DNA of 64,000 bases from positions 3,100,001-3,164,000 of the forward strand of contig NZ_CP159835.1 of NCBI RefSeq assembly GCF_047731265.1, read 5' to 3'. Below are positions 36,075 to 43,824 of this stretch, piece by piece (position 1 is the stretch's first letter; every line of letters starts with the position of its first letter). The notes under the pieces are model-generated. The model saw only the letters and a program-made list of their open reading frames with translations. It was not told where the DNA came from and ran no database searches. Position numbers and translations under genes: made by a program. This stretch comes from Patiriisocius sp047731265 (lineage in GTDB: Bacteria > Bacteroidota > Bacteroidia > Flavobacteriales > Flavobacteriaceae).

Positions 36075-36098
36075 TTGGTTATAAAACCAGAACAGCTA

Positions 36099-37289
36099 AT
36101 GAATTATAATGTAGATTATAAAGAACTTTATAACAACTTTGCTAGTGGTAATTTTTGTTCATTACCCAACGGCACTATCGTTCATTCCAATGAAAAGTTT
36201 TTAGATCTAACAAACTATACTCGAGAAGAAGTATTAGGCAAAAAAAAGTTTACAGATTTTCTTTCTCTTGGAGGAAAAATATATTTTGAAAATATTTATT
36301 CTCCAGCATTAAAGCTAAGTGGAACTATAGAAGAAATAAATTTTAATTTTATAAAAAAAGATGGTACTAAATTCCCTGTTCTCATTAACTCAGTGGAAGT
36401 AAAAGATAAAGAGGGGCTTCACTTATTTACTCAGTCTGCAGTATTCAATATTTCTCAAAGGAAAAAATATGAGCAAGAACTTTTAATAGCTAAAAGAAAA
36501 GCGAATGATCTTTCTAATGAATTGATAGATGTAAATAAAGAATTACTAAGTCGTGCCGAATTAATTTTAAAACAAAAATTACAATTAGAGGAATTCAACC
36601 GGCATTTAGAAAATAAGAATAGACAACTTTCAAGTTTTGCGCATATTGCATCTCATAATTTAAGATCGCCTGTTAGTAACCTTGTGGCGTTAAAGGATTT
36701 CTATAAAGAAAGTACAGATTTAGAAGATAAGTCTATGCTATTCTCCAAAGTAGAAATAGTTATAGGTCATCTTAATGAAACATTGGGTGAATTAATCGAA
36801 TCGGTAAAAATACAAGGGAATAAAGACATTAAACATGATCCTATTATTTTTAATTCCGTTTTTGATAAAACACTAGCCATTTTAGATAATCAAATATTGG
36901 ATTTAAAAGCAGTAGTAACCTCAGACTTTTCTGAAGCTCCTAACATCGAATATCCAAAACTTTACATGGAAAGTATTATGCTAAACCTGTTGTCCAATTC
37001 CATTAGATATAGTTCACCTGATCGTATTACGAAGATTCATTTCTGCACAGCTGTTAATAACAATGAAATAATCCTTATTGCTAAAGACAACGGATTAGGA
37101 ATAGATTTACGAAAACATGGGCATAAACTTTTCGGACTAAATAACACATTCCATAGGCATCCAGACGCTAAAGGAGTTGGGCTTTTTATGACTAAAACCC
37201 AAATAGAAGCAATAGGTGGTTCTATAACTGTAGAAAGCGAGGTAGATAAAGGAACTACTTTCAAAATAATTTTAAAGAAAAATATGTGA
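36099..37289 (+). CDS. PAS-domain histidine kinase with RsbP-type PAS
   Basis: 396 aa from ATG 36099. A TTG at 36075, directly after the hydrolase stop, is a less likely start. The PAS domain is at about 8-122; its SLGGKIYFENIYSPALKL and TIEEINFNFIKKDGTKFPVL stretches resemble the PAS of RsbP-type regulators. A coiled coil (about 125-178) leads to the phospho-acceptor H186 in FAHIASHNLRSPVSNL. The HATPase has the N-box SIMLNLLSNSIRYSS, G1 AKDNGLGID and G2 GVGLFMTK. No membrane helix or CHASE domain, so the sensor is cytoplasmic. The stop overlaps the response-regulator start. Confidence 0.9.
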   Translation: MNYNVDYKELYNNFASGNFCSLPNGTIVHSNEKFLDLTNYTREEVLGKKKFTDFLSLGGKIYFENIYSPALKLSGTIEEINFNFIKKDGTKFPVLINSVEVKDKEGLHLFTQSAVFNISQRKKYEQELLIAKRKANDLSNELIDVNKELLSRAELILKQKLQLEEFNRHLENKNRQLSSFAHIASHNLRSPVSNLVALKDFYKESTDLEDKSMLFSKVEIVIGHLNETLGELIESVKIQGNKDIKHDPIIFNSVFDKTLAILDNQILDLKAVVTSDFSEAPNIEYPKLYMESIMLNLLSNSIRYSSPDRITKIHFCTAVNNNEIILIAKDNGLGIDLRKHGHKLFGLNNTFHRHPDAKGVGLFMTKTQIEAIGGSITVESEVDKGTTFKIILKKNM

Positions 37290-37690
37290 TGATAAGAAAA
37301 CTACCTTTTATCGGTATAATAGATGATGATAAAATTTATCAATTCACGTTAATGAGGATTATTAACGATAATAAACAAGCAGAAAAGATTATTACTTTTT
37401 CGGATGGGGAAAAAGCAATTCACTATCTTACTGATAATAAATCGACTAATGAAAATATTCCAGATATTATATTTCTTGATGTCAATATGCCAATCATGGA
37501 TGGATGGCAGTTCATAGACGAATATGCCAGTATAAAAACTGAAATTAAAAAAAAGATAGTCATCTTTATGTTAAGTTCTTCAGTTAATCCTATCGATATC
37601 GAAAGAGCAAGTAAAATAAATGAAATTTCTGACTACATAATAAAACCTATGAAATTAGAGGAGGTGAAAATGTTTTTTGATAATTTTTAA
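37289..37690 (+). CDS. single-domain response regulator
   Basis: 133 aa from ATG 37289 (a GTG at 37286 adds one residue). It is only a receiver domain: the acidic pair in GIIDDDKIYQF, phospho-acceptor D64 in IIFLDVNMPIMDGWQF, the T/S position in FMLSSSVNP and the lysine in YIIKPMKLEE. There is no output domain, so it acts by protein contact or as a phosphate relay. The start overlaps the stop of the kinase gene (TGATG), so the three genes form one operon. The downstream target is not encoded nearby. Confidence 0.92.
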   Translation: MIRKLPFIGIIDDDKIYQFTLMRIINDNKQAEKIITFSDGEKAIHYLTDNKSTNENIPDIIFLDVNMPIMDGWQFIDEYASIKTEIKKKIVIFMLSSSVNPIDIERASKINEISDYIIKPMKLEEVKMFFDNF

Positions 37691-37869
37691 AATTTGTTTT
37701 TTTGTTTTGAATCTCGGCAAATAAAAAAATCTAGTATTAATAAAAAAGCATAAAATAAAACTCATATATTTCACTAGAAGCATTTCCACACGCATTGTGT
37801 TTCCCTACGAACTAGGTTGTGGCATAAAAAGCGTATTTATTCACAAGATTAATATTGTTTTAGAGGATT
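37691..37869. repeat. gap with dispersed repeat copy 4 (37782-37850)
   Basis: TTTCCACACGCATTGTGTTT and AAAAAGCGTATTTA match the first half of copy 2; the second half is missing or replaced by the remnant that follows. Confidence 0.5.
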
Positions 37870-38365
37870 TTAGGTATCTCCTTCGATGATGTGATTAACA
37901 TTATAAAAGAAAAATTTAGGTTTAATTTTTTCAAGAACTTTAATATCAACTTTCGATTTTGACCAAAGCTCAGGTTCTATAACGCCGGGCATTTTAGCAC
38001 TTTTTAGTAGTTATAATCCGTCATTATGTAAAGTCACTTTGTAAACTGTTTTTCGTGCGATCTATGGGAAATCCTTTTTAACTCCTCAATGAATTCAGAT
38101 GCGTCTGGACCTAAAGTTTCATTCTCAGAAAGCACTTCAAATGTTTCATGCATTCCAAAAAAATACTTTGTGTCTGAGTTAATCCAAATTTGGAAATACC
38201 AAATTCATATAATGCCGTTAAATCAAACTCAGGCTTACTGGAAAGTTTGTGAACGCCCATCTTCTTTCATTTGTGCTTTAACTTCTTTTATTATATATGG
38301 CAATGATTTTGAACCAATTCCACTTTCAAGACTGGCTATAAGTTTTGTTTTGGATGTTCGTTAAT
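37870..38365 (-). pseudogene. decayed gene of unknown family
   Basis: Three coding-like stretches on the minus strand in different frames: near 38365-38240 (TKLIASLESGIGSKSLPYII then KEVKAQMKEDGR), near 38225-38040 (FDLTALYEFGISKFGLTQTQ and HETFEVLSENETLGPDASEF), and 37992-37870 (MPGVIEPELWSKSKVDIKVL ending HIIEGDT). Stops and frameshifts break them. Protein-like composition and lack of long frames indicate a remnant. I do not recognise the family. The plus-strand frame over 38089-38364 is its shadow. Confidence 0.45.
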
Positions 38366-38450
38366 GAAGAATCATTCTTAAGGTACTTAGAATTCATAAA
38401 ATTATTAGCATTATCCTTTTGCCTATTTTGTTTAAATTTCAATAAACTAA

Positions 38451-38708
38451 TTAGCTGTCAATTGCCCCTAAAACTCGATTCATAAATTCATTATATGCTT
38501 CTTTCTTGGGAGTACCCCTTTTAATAGATTTGCTTACCTCAATAGCTCCATACATATTTGATATTAACTCTCCAATAACATTTATTTCTTCCTCTTTTAA
38601 GGATGAAGCTTCTGATAAATCCTCGAGCGTTTCAATAGTTTCAATAACAAAATCTTCATCGTTATTTTCAATAAATTGTGCTAGGTGCTTTATAACTGGT
38701 AACCTCAT
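38451..38708 (-). CDS. small conserved flavobacterial protein (DUF6952-like)
   Basis: 85 aa, acidic and all-helical: MRLPVIKHLAQFIENNDEDF, then ETIETLEDLSEASSLKEEEI and ISNMYGAIEVSKSIKRGTPK. Its start overlaps the stop of the thioredoxin gene by 4 bp, and this pair recurs next to peroxiredoxin in flavobacteria as far as I know. It probably works with the thioredoxin/peroxiredoxin system, but no biochemical function is known to me. Confidence 0.72.
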   Translation of the reverse strand: MRLPVIKHLAQFIENNDEDFVIETIETLEDLSEASSLKEEEINVIGELISNMYGAIEVSKSIKRGTPKKEAYNEFMNRVLGAIDS

Positions 38709-39016
38709 AATTTCGTGTCTTCGATAAATCCTTTAAGAACTTCGAATTTATTTGTTTGTATTTGGGTTTTAAAAGTTCCGTTTTCGAAAGATGCAAAAGT
38801 AGGCAGATTGTCAACGGTTGCCATTTTTCTGCTTTTAGGAAACTTTTCAGCATCAACTATAATGAAAACTGTATCTAGGTTTTCAGTAGCTAATTTTTTA
38901 AATTTTGGCTTCATTATTCGGCAATTACCACACCAGCCCGCAGAATATTGTACAACTACTTTTTTATTAGTTTCAACGACTAGGCTTAGATTGTCTTCGG
39001 TTAATTCTTGAATCAT
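38705..39016 (-). CDS. thioredoxin-family protein (WCGNC)
   Basis: 103 aa thioredoxin fold with active site SAGWCGNCRIMKP, C29 and C32. The cis-Pro loop is TVDNLPTFASF. GN between the cysteines differs from the GP of classical Trx. A cytoplasmic reductase is likely; located 96 bp after the peroxiredoxin gene, so it is a plausible electron donor to it. Overlaps the DUF6952-like gene by 4 bp. Confidence 0.9.
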   Translation of the reverse strand: MIQELTEDNLSLVVETNKKVVVQYSAGWCGNCRIMKPKFKKLATENLDTVFIIVDAEKFPKSRKMATVDNLPTFASFENGTFKTQIQTNKFEVLKGFIEDTKL

Positions 39017-39112
39017 CTTTTATTTTTTCTAATATTTTAAGAAAGCGATTAAACAAGTAACCGCTAACTTAAAATGATTTTTTACTATTTATTTTATTGT
39101 CATTAGTAAAAT

Positions 39113-39757
39113 TTAGTTGACAAGTGCAGCTAGATAGGTTGCGGTATCTTTTGCGTTGGGTTTCATTGCATCTTTACCTTCTTCCCAGTTTGCAGGACAT
39201 ACTTCGCCTTTTTCTTGCACGTGTGTATATGCGTCTATTAAACGTAAAAACTCACTCACATTGCGTCCTAATGGCATATGATTAACACTTTCGTGCACTA
39301 CAGTACCTTCTTCATCTATGATGTACGTAGCTCTATATGTTACATTATCACCTTCTACTTGTAGTTTACCTGTTAGTTCATCATAAGATTTTTCTGTAAT
39401 ATCTAAAATATCTAGTACGCTAGATAAGTTGCGATTACTGTCTGCAATAATTGGATAGGTGACACCTTCAATACCACCATTGTCTTTAGGTGTATTTAAC
39501 CAAGCAAAATGAACCTCTGCTGTATCGCAAGATGCTCCTATAACTAGGGTATTTCGTTTGTCAAACTCTGGCAGTGCTGCCTGAAATGCATGCAGTTCAG
39601 TTGGGCAAACAAAAGTGAAATCTTTTGGGTACCAGAATAAAATAACTTTTTTATTATTTTTCTGTGCTTCTTCAAGTACATTAATCTTAAACGTATCGCC
39701 CATATCATTCATAGCGTTTACGTTGATGTTTGGGAATTTTTTTCCTGTGTATGGCAT
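39113..39757 (-). CDS. typical 2-Cys peroxiredoxin (AhpC/Prx1 group)
   Basis: 214 aa. The peroxidatic Cys is C51 in FTFVCPTELHAF and the resolving Cys is C187 in GEVCPANWEEGKD. NHMPLGRNVSEFLRLIDAY is the conserved C-terminal part of the group. It reduces H2O2, organic peroxides or peroxynitrite with electrons from a thioredoxin-like donor, here plausibly the WCGNC protein next door. A TAATTTTG -7 box at 39782-39789 lies 24 bases before the ATG. Confidence 0.94.
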   Translation of the reverse strand: MPYTGKKFPNINVNAMNDMGDTFKINVLEEAQKNNKKVILFWYPKDFTFVCPTELHAFQAALPEFDKRNTLVIGASCDTAEVHFAWLNTPKDNGGIEGVTYPIIADSNRNLSSVLDILDITEKSYDELTGKLQVEGDNVTYRATYIIDEEGTVVHESVNHMPLGRNVSEFLRLIDAYTHVQEKGEVCPANWEEGKDAMKPNAKDTATYLAALVN

Positions 39758-39781
39758 AATAATTTTGTTTTGATAGCTTCA

Positions 39782-39789
39782 CAAAATTA
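39782..39789 (-). promoter_or_regulatory. -7 box (TAATTTTG) of the peroxiredoxin unit
   Basis: TAATTTTG on the minus strand fits TAnnTTTG and is correctly placed for the ATG at 39757. No regulator site recognised. Confidence 0.5.
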
Positions 39790-40010
39790 TTTGATTTTAG
39801 GTTGTGTAAATAAGAAGTTGAATTGTAAAAACCAATAGTGAAATAACAACTTCAAATGGTTCCTGTTTTTTTAATGTATTAGTAAATAATTCAACTATTG
39901 TTAATGATTTCACAATAGTTTGCGCTCAATTTTGAGGAATTATTCATCTGCATTTATATTTGTTAGTAGCCTTTTATAAATTTACTTAGGTAAGCACTTA
40001 TTTAATCACA

Positions 40011-40394
40011 TTAGCTTCTATTTAATTCTTCCTGTTTTGCTGGCACAACGTAGGTGTCAAAATACCAAGAGGACCATTTTTCCAGAGATAAAAAAATAAC
40101 CAGTCCTAAAACGATAATTATAATACCTACTAAAATTAGATTCTTTTTTTTTCGTTTTGAATCTATAGAACATTGATTTTGTTTTGTTCTAAAGCGATAA
40201 ATACCAAAAGCTCCAATTGCTATGGCAAAGCCTCTTAAAACCCAACCACCAACCCCAACTGAGCCGTCACTGTTATAAAAGAAATCTGCAAATGAAATAG
40301 CATACGCACCACCCATTAGCCCAAACATAAAAAGCACGGCTGGTGCAACACAACATAAGATTCCTGCTATGCCTGCAGATGAGGCAAATTTCAA
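40011..40394 (-). CDS. MerT/MerC-like small membrane protein
   Basis: 127 aa from TTG 40394. Membrane segments: a first helix with a vicinal Cys pair (AGILCCVAPAVLFMFGLMGG), a second around GWVLRGFAIAIGAFGIY and a third LILVGIIIIVLGLVIFLSL. The Cys pair in TM1 followed by small residues is the mark of mercuric-ion transporters such as MerT, but the other Cys pairs are absent, so metal transport is only possible. The frame is open up to the stop of the DoxX-like gene upstream (about 24 more codons without ATG), so the N-terminus is uncertain. Confidence 0.6.
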   Translation of the reverse strand: MKFASSAGIAGILCCVAPAVLFMFGLMGGAYAISFADFFYNSDGSVGVGGWVLRGFAIAIGAFGIYRFRTKQNQCSIDSKRKKKNLILVGIIIIVLGLVIFLSLEKWSSWYFDTYVVPAKQEELNRS

Positions 40395-40472
40395 TGCCCA
40401 TTTAAATACACTTGGATTTTTATTTTCTGAATTTTCGATAATGAATGTTTTTATATCAATTAAAATTTCACT

Positions 40473-40928
40473 TTAATACAATCTCTTTTTATACAAATCA
40501 CCACCCAAAACTAATGCAGCCGATATAATCAAAACGTTTTTGATGATGTACTGCCCCTCTAAAGTTAAAAGTAGCGGATTGCCATTCTGGAAGGTAACAT
40601 CTGGTAAAAAAAACAGTGGCATAAACGTACCTACCATTTGCAAAAATAACAAGCCGATGGCAATTCTGCATGTTTTTTTAAATAAGAAAAAAATACCTAT
40701 ACAAATTTCCCAATATCCAATAATATGCAACCAAACATCAGGTTTTCCAAAAGGCAACCAAGAAACGGTTTCTTTTAATAAACCTTCGGCAGGCGACAAA
40801 CCAAGCGGTTTTAGCGCCCCAAACCAAACAAAAATAATTGCCAACGAAAACTTTAAAGCAGGTTTGCCAAATTTTCGCATCGTTTTGCTTAGTGAATTAT
40901 CTATTACATTAAATGATTTTATGCTCAT
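40473..40928 (-). CDS. DoxX/DUF417-like membrane protein
   Basis: 151 aa with four membrane helices. LKFSLAIIFVWFGALKPLGL, the mid helix IGYWEICIGIFFLFKKTCRI, then VGTFMPLFFLPDVTF and YIIKNVLIISAALVLGGDLY are the conserved pieces of DoxX/YkgB (DUF417) proteins. The family lies in the cytoplasmic membrane with ill-defined roles in quinone or thiol-linked stress. It precedes the MerT-like protein in the same reading frame, separated by a single TAA at 40473-40475. Confidence 0.78.
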   Translation of the reverse strand: MSIKSFNVIDNSLSKTMRKFGKPALKFSLAIIFVWFGALKPLGLSPAEGLLKETVSWLPFGKPDVWLHIIGYWEICIGIFFLFKKTCRIAIGLLFLQMVGTFMPLFFLPDVTFQNGNPLLLTLEGQYIIKNVLIISAALVLGGDLYKKRLY

Positions 40929-41590
40929 AAAAGTTATGTTTTAATACAATTTGCTCTAATAACATTCCTTTAAAGTCTGTTATTTCATTTTTGCCATTGA
41001 CTATAGCATCAAGTTCTTTTGAAAGTGGTTTTGTAAGCTTCCCCTAAATAGAACTGTTTAGTTTTCCAAAATTACATTAAATTTATTGTTTTCAATTCTT
41101 TAAAACAGTGTCTTAAAGCAAAAGAGAGCGACTTTGGAGATCCACGAATACCCCTAAAATAGTATTGCTTAAGCTAAGTAAAAAAATATAGACGTGCATA
41201 TAATTTTGGGAACAATTAAGGCTCATTTCACTATATTTTAGACTGCTTAGCGTTAAAAAAATATCTTGTAGACATTTATAGCTAAATACTATTTGGAGCT
41301 AGCCTCTAGTAAAGTATTGTATCTAAATCCAATCATCCACTTGATAATTACATTTGTATATCCTAAAGCCTGTGCGCTCCAATCCCCTATTGTTCAGATT
41401 AAATTTTAGGAGGTCGTATTGCCTTCACATCATTTGTGTAAATATGTGCTATTTCTATTTTATATATAACCATAAAACTATGCTTTTAGTTTACCAACCA
41501 TTTTTCTTTAATTAAATATAATTTTGTATTATTATTCTTTAACATTGAGATAGACAACAAAACATTAATAACAGGGATAATATTCGAAAT
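40929..41590. other. gap with a short coding-like remnant
   Basis: On the minus strand about 41046-40920 reads GKLTKPLSKELDAIVNGKNE ITDF-like sequence without start codon and runs into the DoxX start region, probably the 3' end of a lost gene. From 41050 to 41590 I see nothing beyond AT-rich spacer. Confidence 0.35.
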
Positions 41591-41983
41591 AACAACTCTA
41601 GTAACGAATTAGATAAAACTGACGAACAGATAATTAGACTCTTACAAAAAAATGCTCGATTATCTAATAAGCAAATTGCTGCAGAAGTTGGTATTGAAGA
41701 ATCTACCTGCTCTCAGAGGATGCGGAAGTTACAGCGGAAAAAAATATTCTTCGGAATTCATACTTTTGTTGATTCTTCAAAACTTGGTACTAATATAGAA
41801 GCACTGGTTGCCATAAAATTAACTAAAAACATAAAAGATCAAGTGGAAGATTTTAAAAACTCAATGTCTTTGTTACCGAAGGTTGTTAATATTTACCCCT
41901 TAGCTGGTCAAATAGATTTTCTGCTTTACATTGCAGTAAGAGATAAAAATCATCTAAGAGATTTTGTAATGGATAATTACTAG
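41591..41983 (+). pseudogene. Lrp/AsnC-family regulator remnant
   Basis: The frame encodes an Lrp N-terminal HTH (NELDKTDEQIIRLLQKNARL, SNKQIAAEVGIEESTCSQRM) and the start of the ligand-binding RAM domain (LVAIKLTKNIKDQVEDF, YPLAGQIDFLLYIAVRDKNH). It stops after RDFVMDNY, about 40 residues short of the family length. No ATG, GTG or TTG precedes the HTH in frame; the 41720 ATG would start inside the recognition helix. Thus both ends are damaged. Next to a broken aldehyde dehydrogenase on the opposite strand, a common regulator-target pairing. Confidence 0.75.
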
Positions 41984-42020
41984 TTAAAAAAATAAATTGT
42001 GCCTACATTTTTAATTTAAA

Positions 42021-43190
42021 TCAATCAATTTTGGTTTCAGACATTTCCTCAATAGCAGACTTGACACCTTCTCTACCTATTCCGCTACTTTTAACTCCAC
42101 CAAAAGGCATAGCATCTATTCTATAATCTGTGGAATCATTACATCAGTGCACCAGTACAATCTAGTTCATTAATTGCTTTATGTGCATTATTAATATCAT
42201 TAGTGAAAATTGCAGTATGTAAACCAAAAGGTGATTTATTACAGCATACTATAGCTTGATCTAAGTTTTTTACTTTTGAAATAGTTGCCAAAGGTCCAAA
42301 AACTTCTTTGCAATTGGCGATATCATTCTTACCGTGAGCCTCCAAAATGGTTGGTACATAACAATTTCCAATTGTTTTTCCTCCACTAATTATTTTTGCT
42401 CCCTGCTCTATGCTTTCGGCAACAAAAAGATCAATATGATGAATGGACTCTTTACTTATAATAGGTCCAATATCTATATCTTCTGATAATGGTGAACCAA
42501 TTCTTAACGTAGAAGTTAATTGAGAAAATTTATTTAAAATGAATCGCAAATAGTCTCTTCTACAAAATTCGTTTTACACCAACACAATTTTGGCCACTTG
42601 CATAGAATGCTGCTGAAACGCAATATTGAACCGCTTCTTCTAAATCAGCATCAGATAGCACTATAACAAGTGAATTTGAACCAAGTTCCATCACTAACTT
42701 TTTTAGTTCTGCTTTTCTCTGTATAGCTTTTGCAGCTTCTAAGCCTCCAGTAAAACTTATCAATCTTATTTAATCATCGCGAATGAGAGCGTCACCAAAG
42801 TATTCTGGAGAACCTGTAATTATGCTTAACATTTCTTTTAATAGTCCAGAATCAAAAAGAATTTCTCCAAACTTAATGACCACTACCGGTGTATCATCAC
42901 TCGGTTTTAATATAACTGGATTTCCTGCAGCAATTGCAGGTCCCAACTTGTGACGAACCAAGTTTAAAGGATCATTAAATGGGGTAATGGCAACAACAAT
43001 ACCAATCGGGACTTTGTTTGCGTACCCAACCATATCTTCTGAACCTGGAACAGCGTTAAACGGAATTGTTGCGCCAATTATTCTTCCTACTTCTTCTGCA
43101 GAAAGTTGCATCGTATTCAAAGCCCTAGTGACTTCTTTTCTTGCCTGAATAATTGTTTTAATTCCTTTGACTCGAAGATTCAGGCTTTAA
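42021..43190 (-). pseudogene. NAD(P)-dependent aldehyde dehydrogenase, multiply disrupted
   Basis: A single ALDH gene can be followed across frames. It enters at about 43190 (KGIKTIIQARKEVTRALNTM) without its first about 90 residues, continues through PIGIVVAITPFNDPLNLVRH, and meets an in-frame TAA at 42770. The next part holds MELGSNSLVIV and the catalytic Cys motif YASGQNCVGVKRI. Single-base losses in T-runs at about 42560 and 42550 shift the frame, and another break follows CTGALM at 42139. The tail reads DAMPFGGVKSSGIGREGVKS and ends at 42021. The lactaldehyde/phosphonoacetaldehyde dehydrogenase type is the nearest guess. Not functional as written. Confidence 0.85.
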
Positions 43191-43337
43191 TGAGATCTAA
43201 TTTTATCAGTTGTAATATGCTAGCACTACTAGTATTTGAATGTCTTTTTCTTTTGTATGCCTCCTAAATTCAGGGTGCAAAACAGCAGTATTTTAAGCAT
43301 TTTTAAGAATAGATTTTTTAGTATTCAATAAAACTAT

Positions 43338-43345
43338 TAAATTTG
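43338..43345 (+). promoter_or_regulatory. -7 box (TAAATTTG) of the thiamine operon
   Basis: TAAATTTG fits TAnnTTTG and ends 8 bases before the riboswitch aptamer at 43354, so the transcript would begin almost exactly at the aptamer. Confidence 0.55.
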
Positions 43346-43353
43346 TGTACAAT

Positions 43354-43435
43354 ACTTTAGGAGTAACTATAATTATGTATAGTTTGAGAAACATCCTTAG
43401 AACCTGATTTGATTCATATCAACGTAGGGAAAAGT
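43354..43435 (+). promoter_or_regulatory. TPP riboswitch (THI element)
   Basis: Conserved THI-box segments in order: UUGAGA (43384-43389, for CUGAGA), AACCUGAU (43401-43408) and CGUAGGGAA (43423-43431). ACUUU at 43354 can pair with AAAGU at 43431 to close P1. The helix arm between AACCUGAU and CGUAGGG (UUGAU/AUCAA) pairs. It controls the thi genes that follow. A short stem AAGCA-CCC-TGCTT with T-run at 43521-43537 may be the expression platform. Confidence 0.85.
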
Positions 43436-43554
43436 TTACAGTTGGTTTTACTACCCTTAGTGCTACAAAACTGCTCCTTTTCAATTCTCAATTCTTTTAT
43501 CGTTTTTACCATTAACAAGGAAGCACCCTGCTTTTTTATTAAATAAAGGAACCT

Positions 43555-43758
43555 GTGATAAACATAAAAGTAAATAAAACGAGACACCAATTTCAACGCC
43601 ATAGTTCTCTAGAATTTATACTCAATGTGATGGATATTTCAATTAATGGAATAGCCGTTGCCATCAATCAAAATATTATATCTAAGGTAGATTGGAGCAC
43701 AACAACCCTTGCCGAGGGCGATCAAATAGATATCGTAACAGCAACACAAGGCGGTTAG
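43555..43758 (+). CDS. thiS: ThiS, sulfur carrier for thiazole synthesis
   Basis: 67 aa from GTG 43555 with AAGGA just upstream. Ubiquitin-like beta-grasp: MINIKVNKTRHQF, ISINGIAVAINQNIISKVDW and the C-terminal TLAEGDQIDIVTATQGG. The terminal Gly-Gly is adenylated by ThiF and becomes the thiocarboxylate that donates sulfur to ThiG. First gene after the TPP riboswitch and 66 bp before thiC. Confidence 0.93.
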   Translation: MINIKVNKTRHQFQRHSSLEFILNVMDISINGIAVAINQNIISKVDWSTTTLAEGDQIDIVTATQGG

Positions 43759-43824
43759 TTATTTTAAGCACATACAAATAGTACGAATCCAGAATAGTAG
43801 TAACCAGTAAAACATGCTAAGAAA

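Noticed and set aside
38089..38364. Plus-strand 91-codon frame as a gene
   Set aside because: It is antisense to the protein-like stretches of the decayed minus-strand gene and its translation has no family features.
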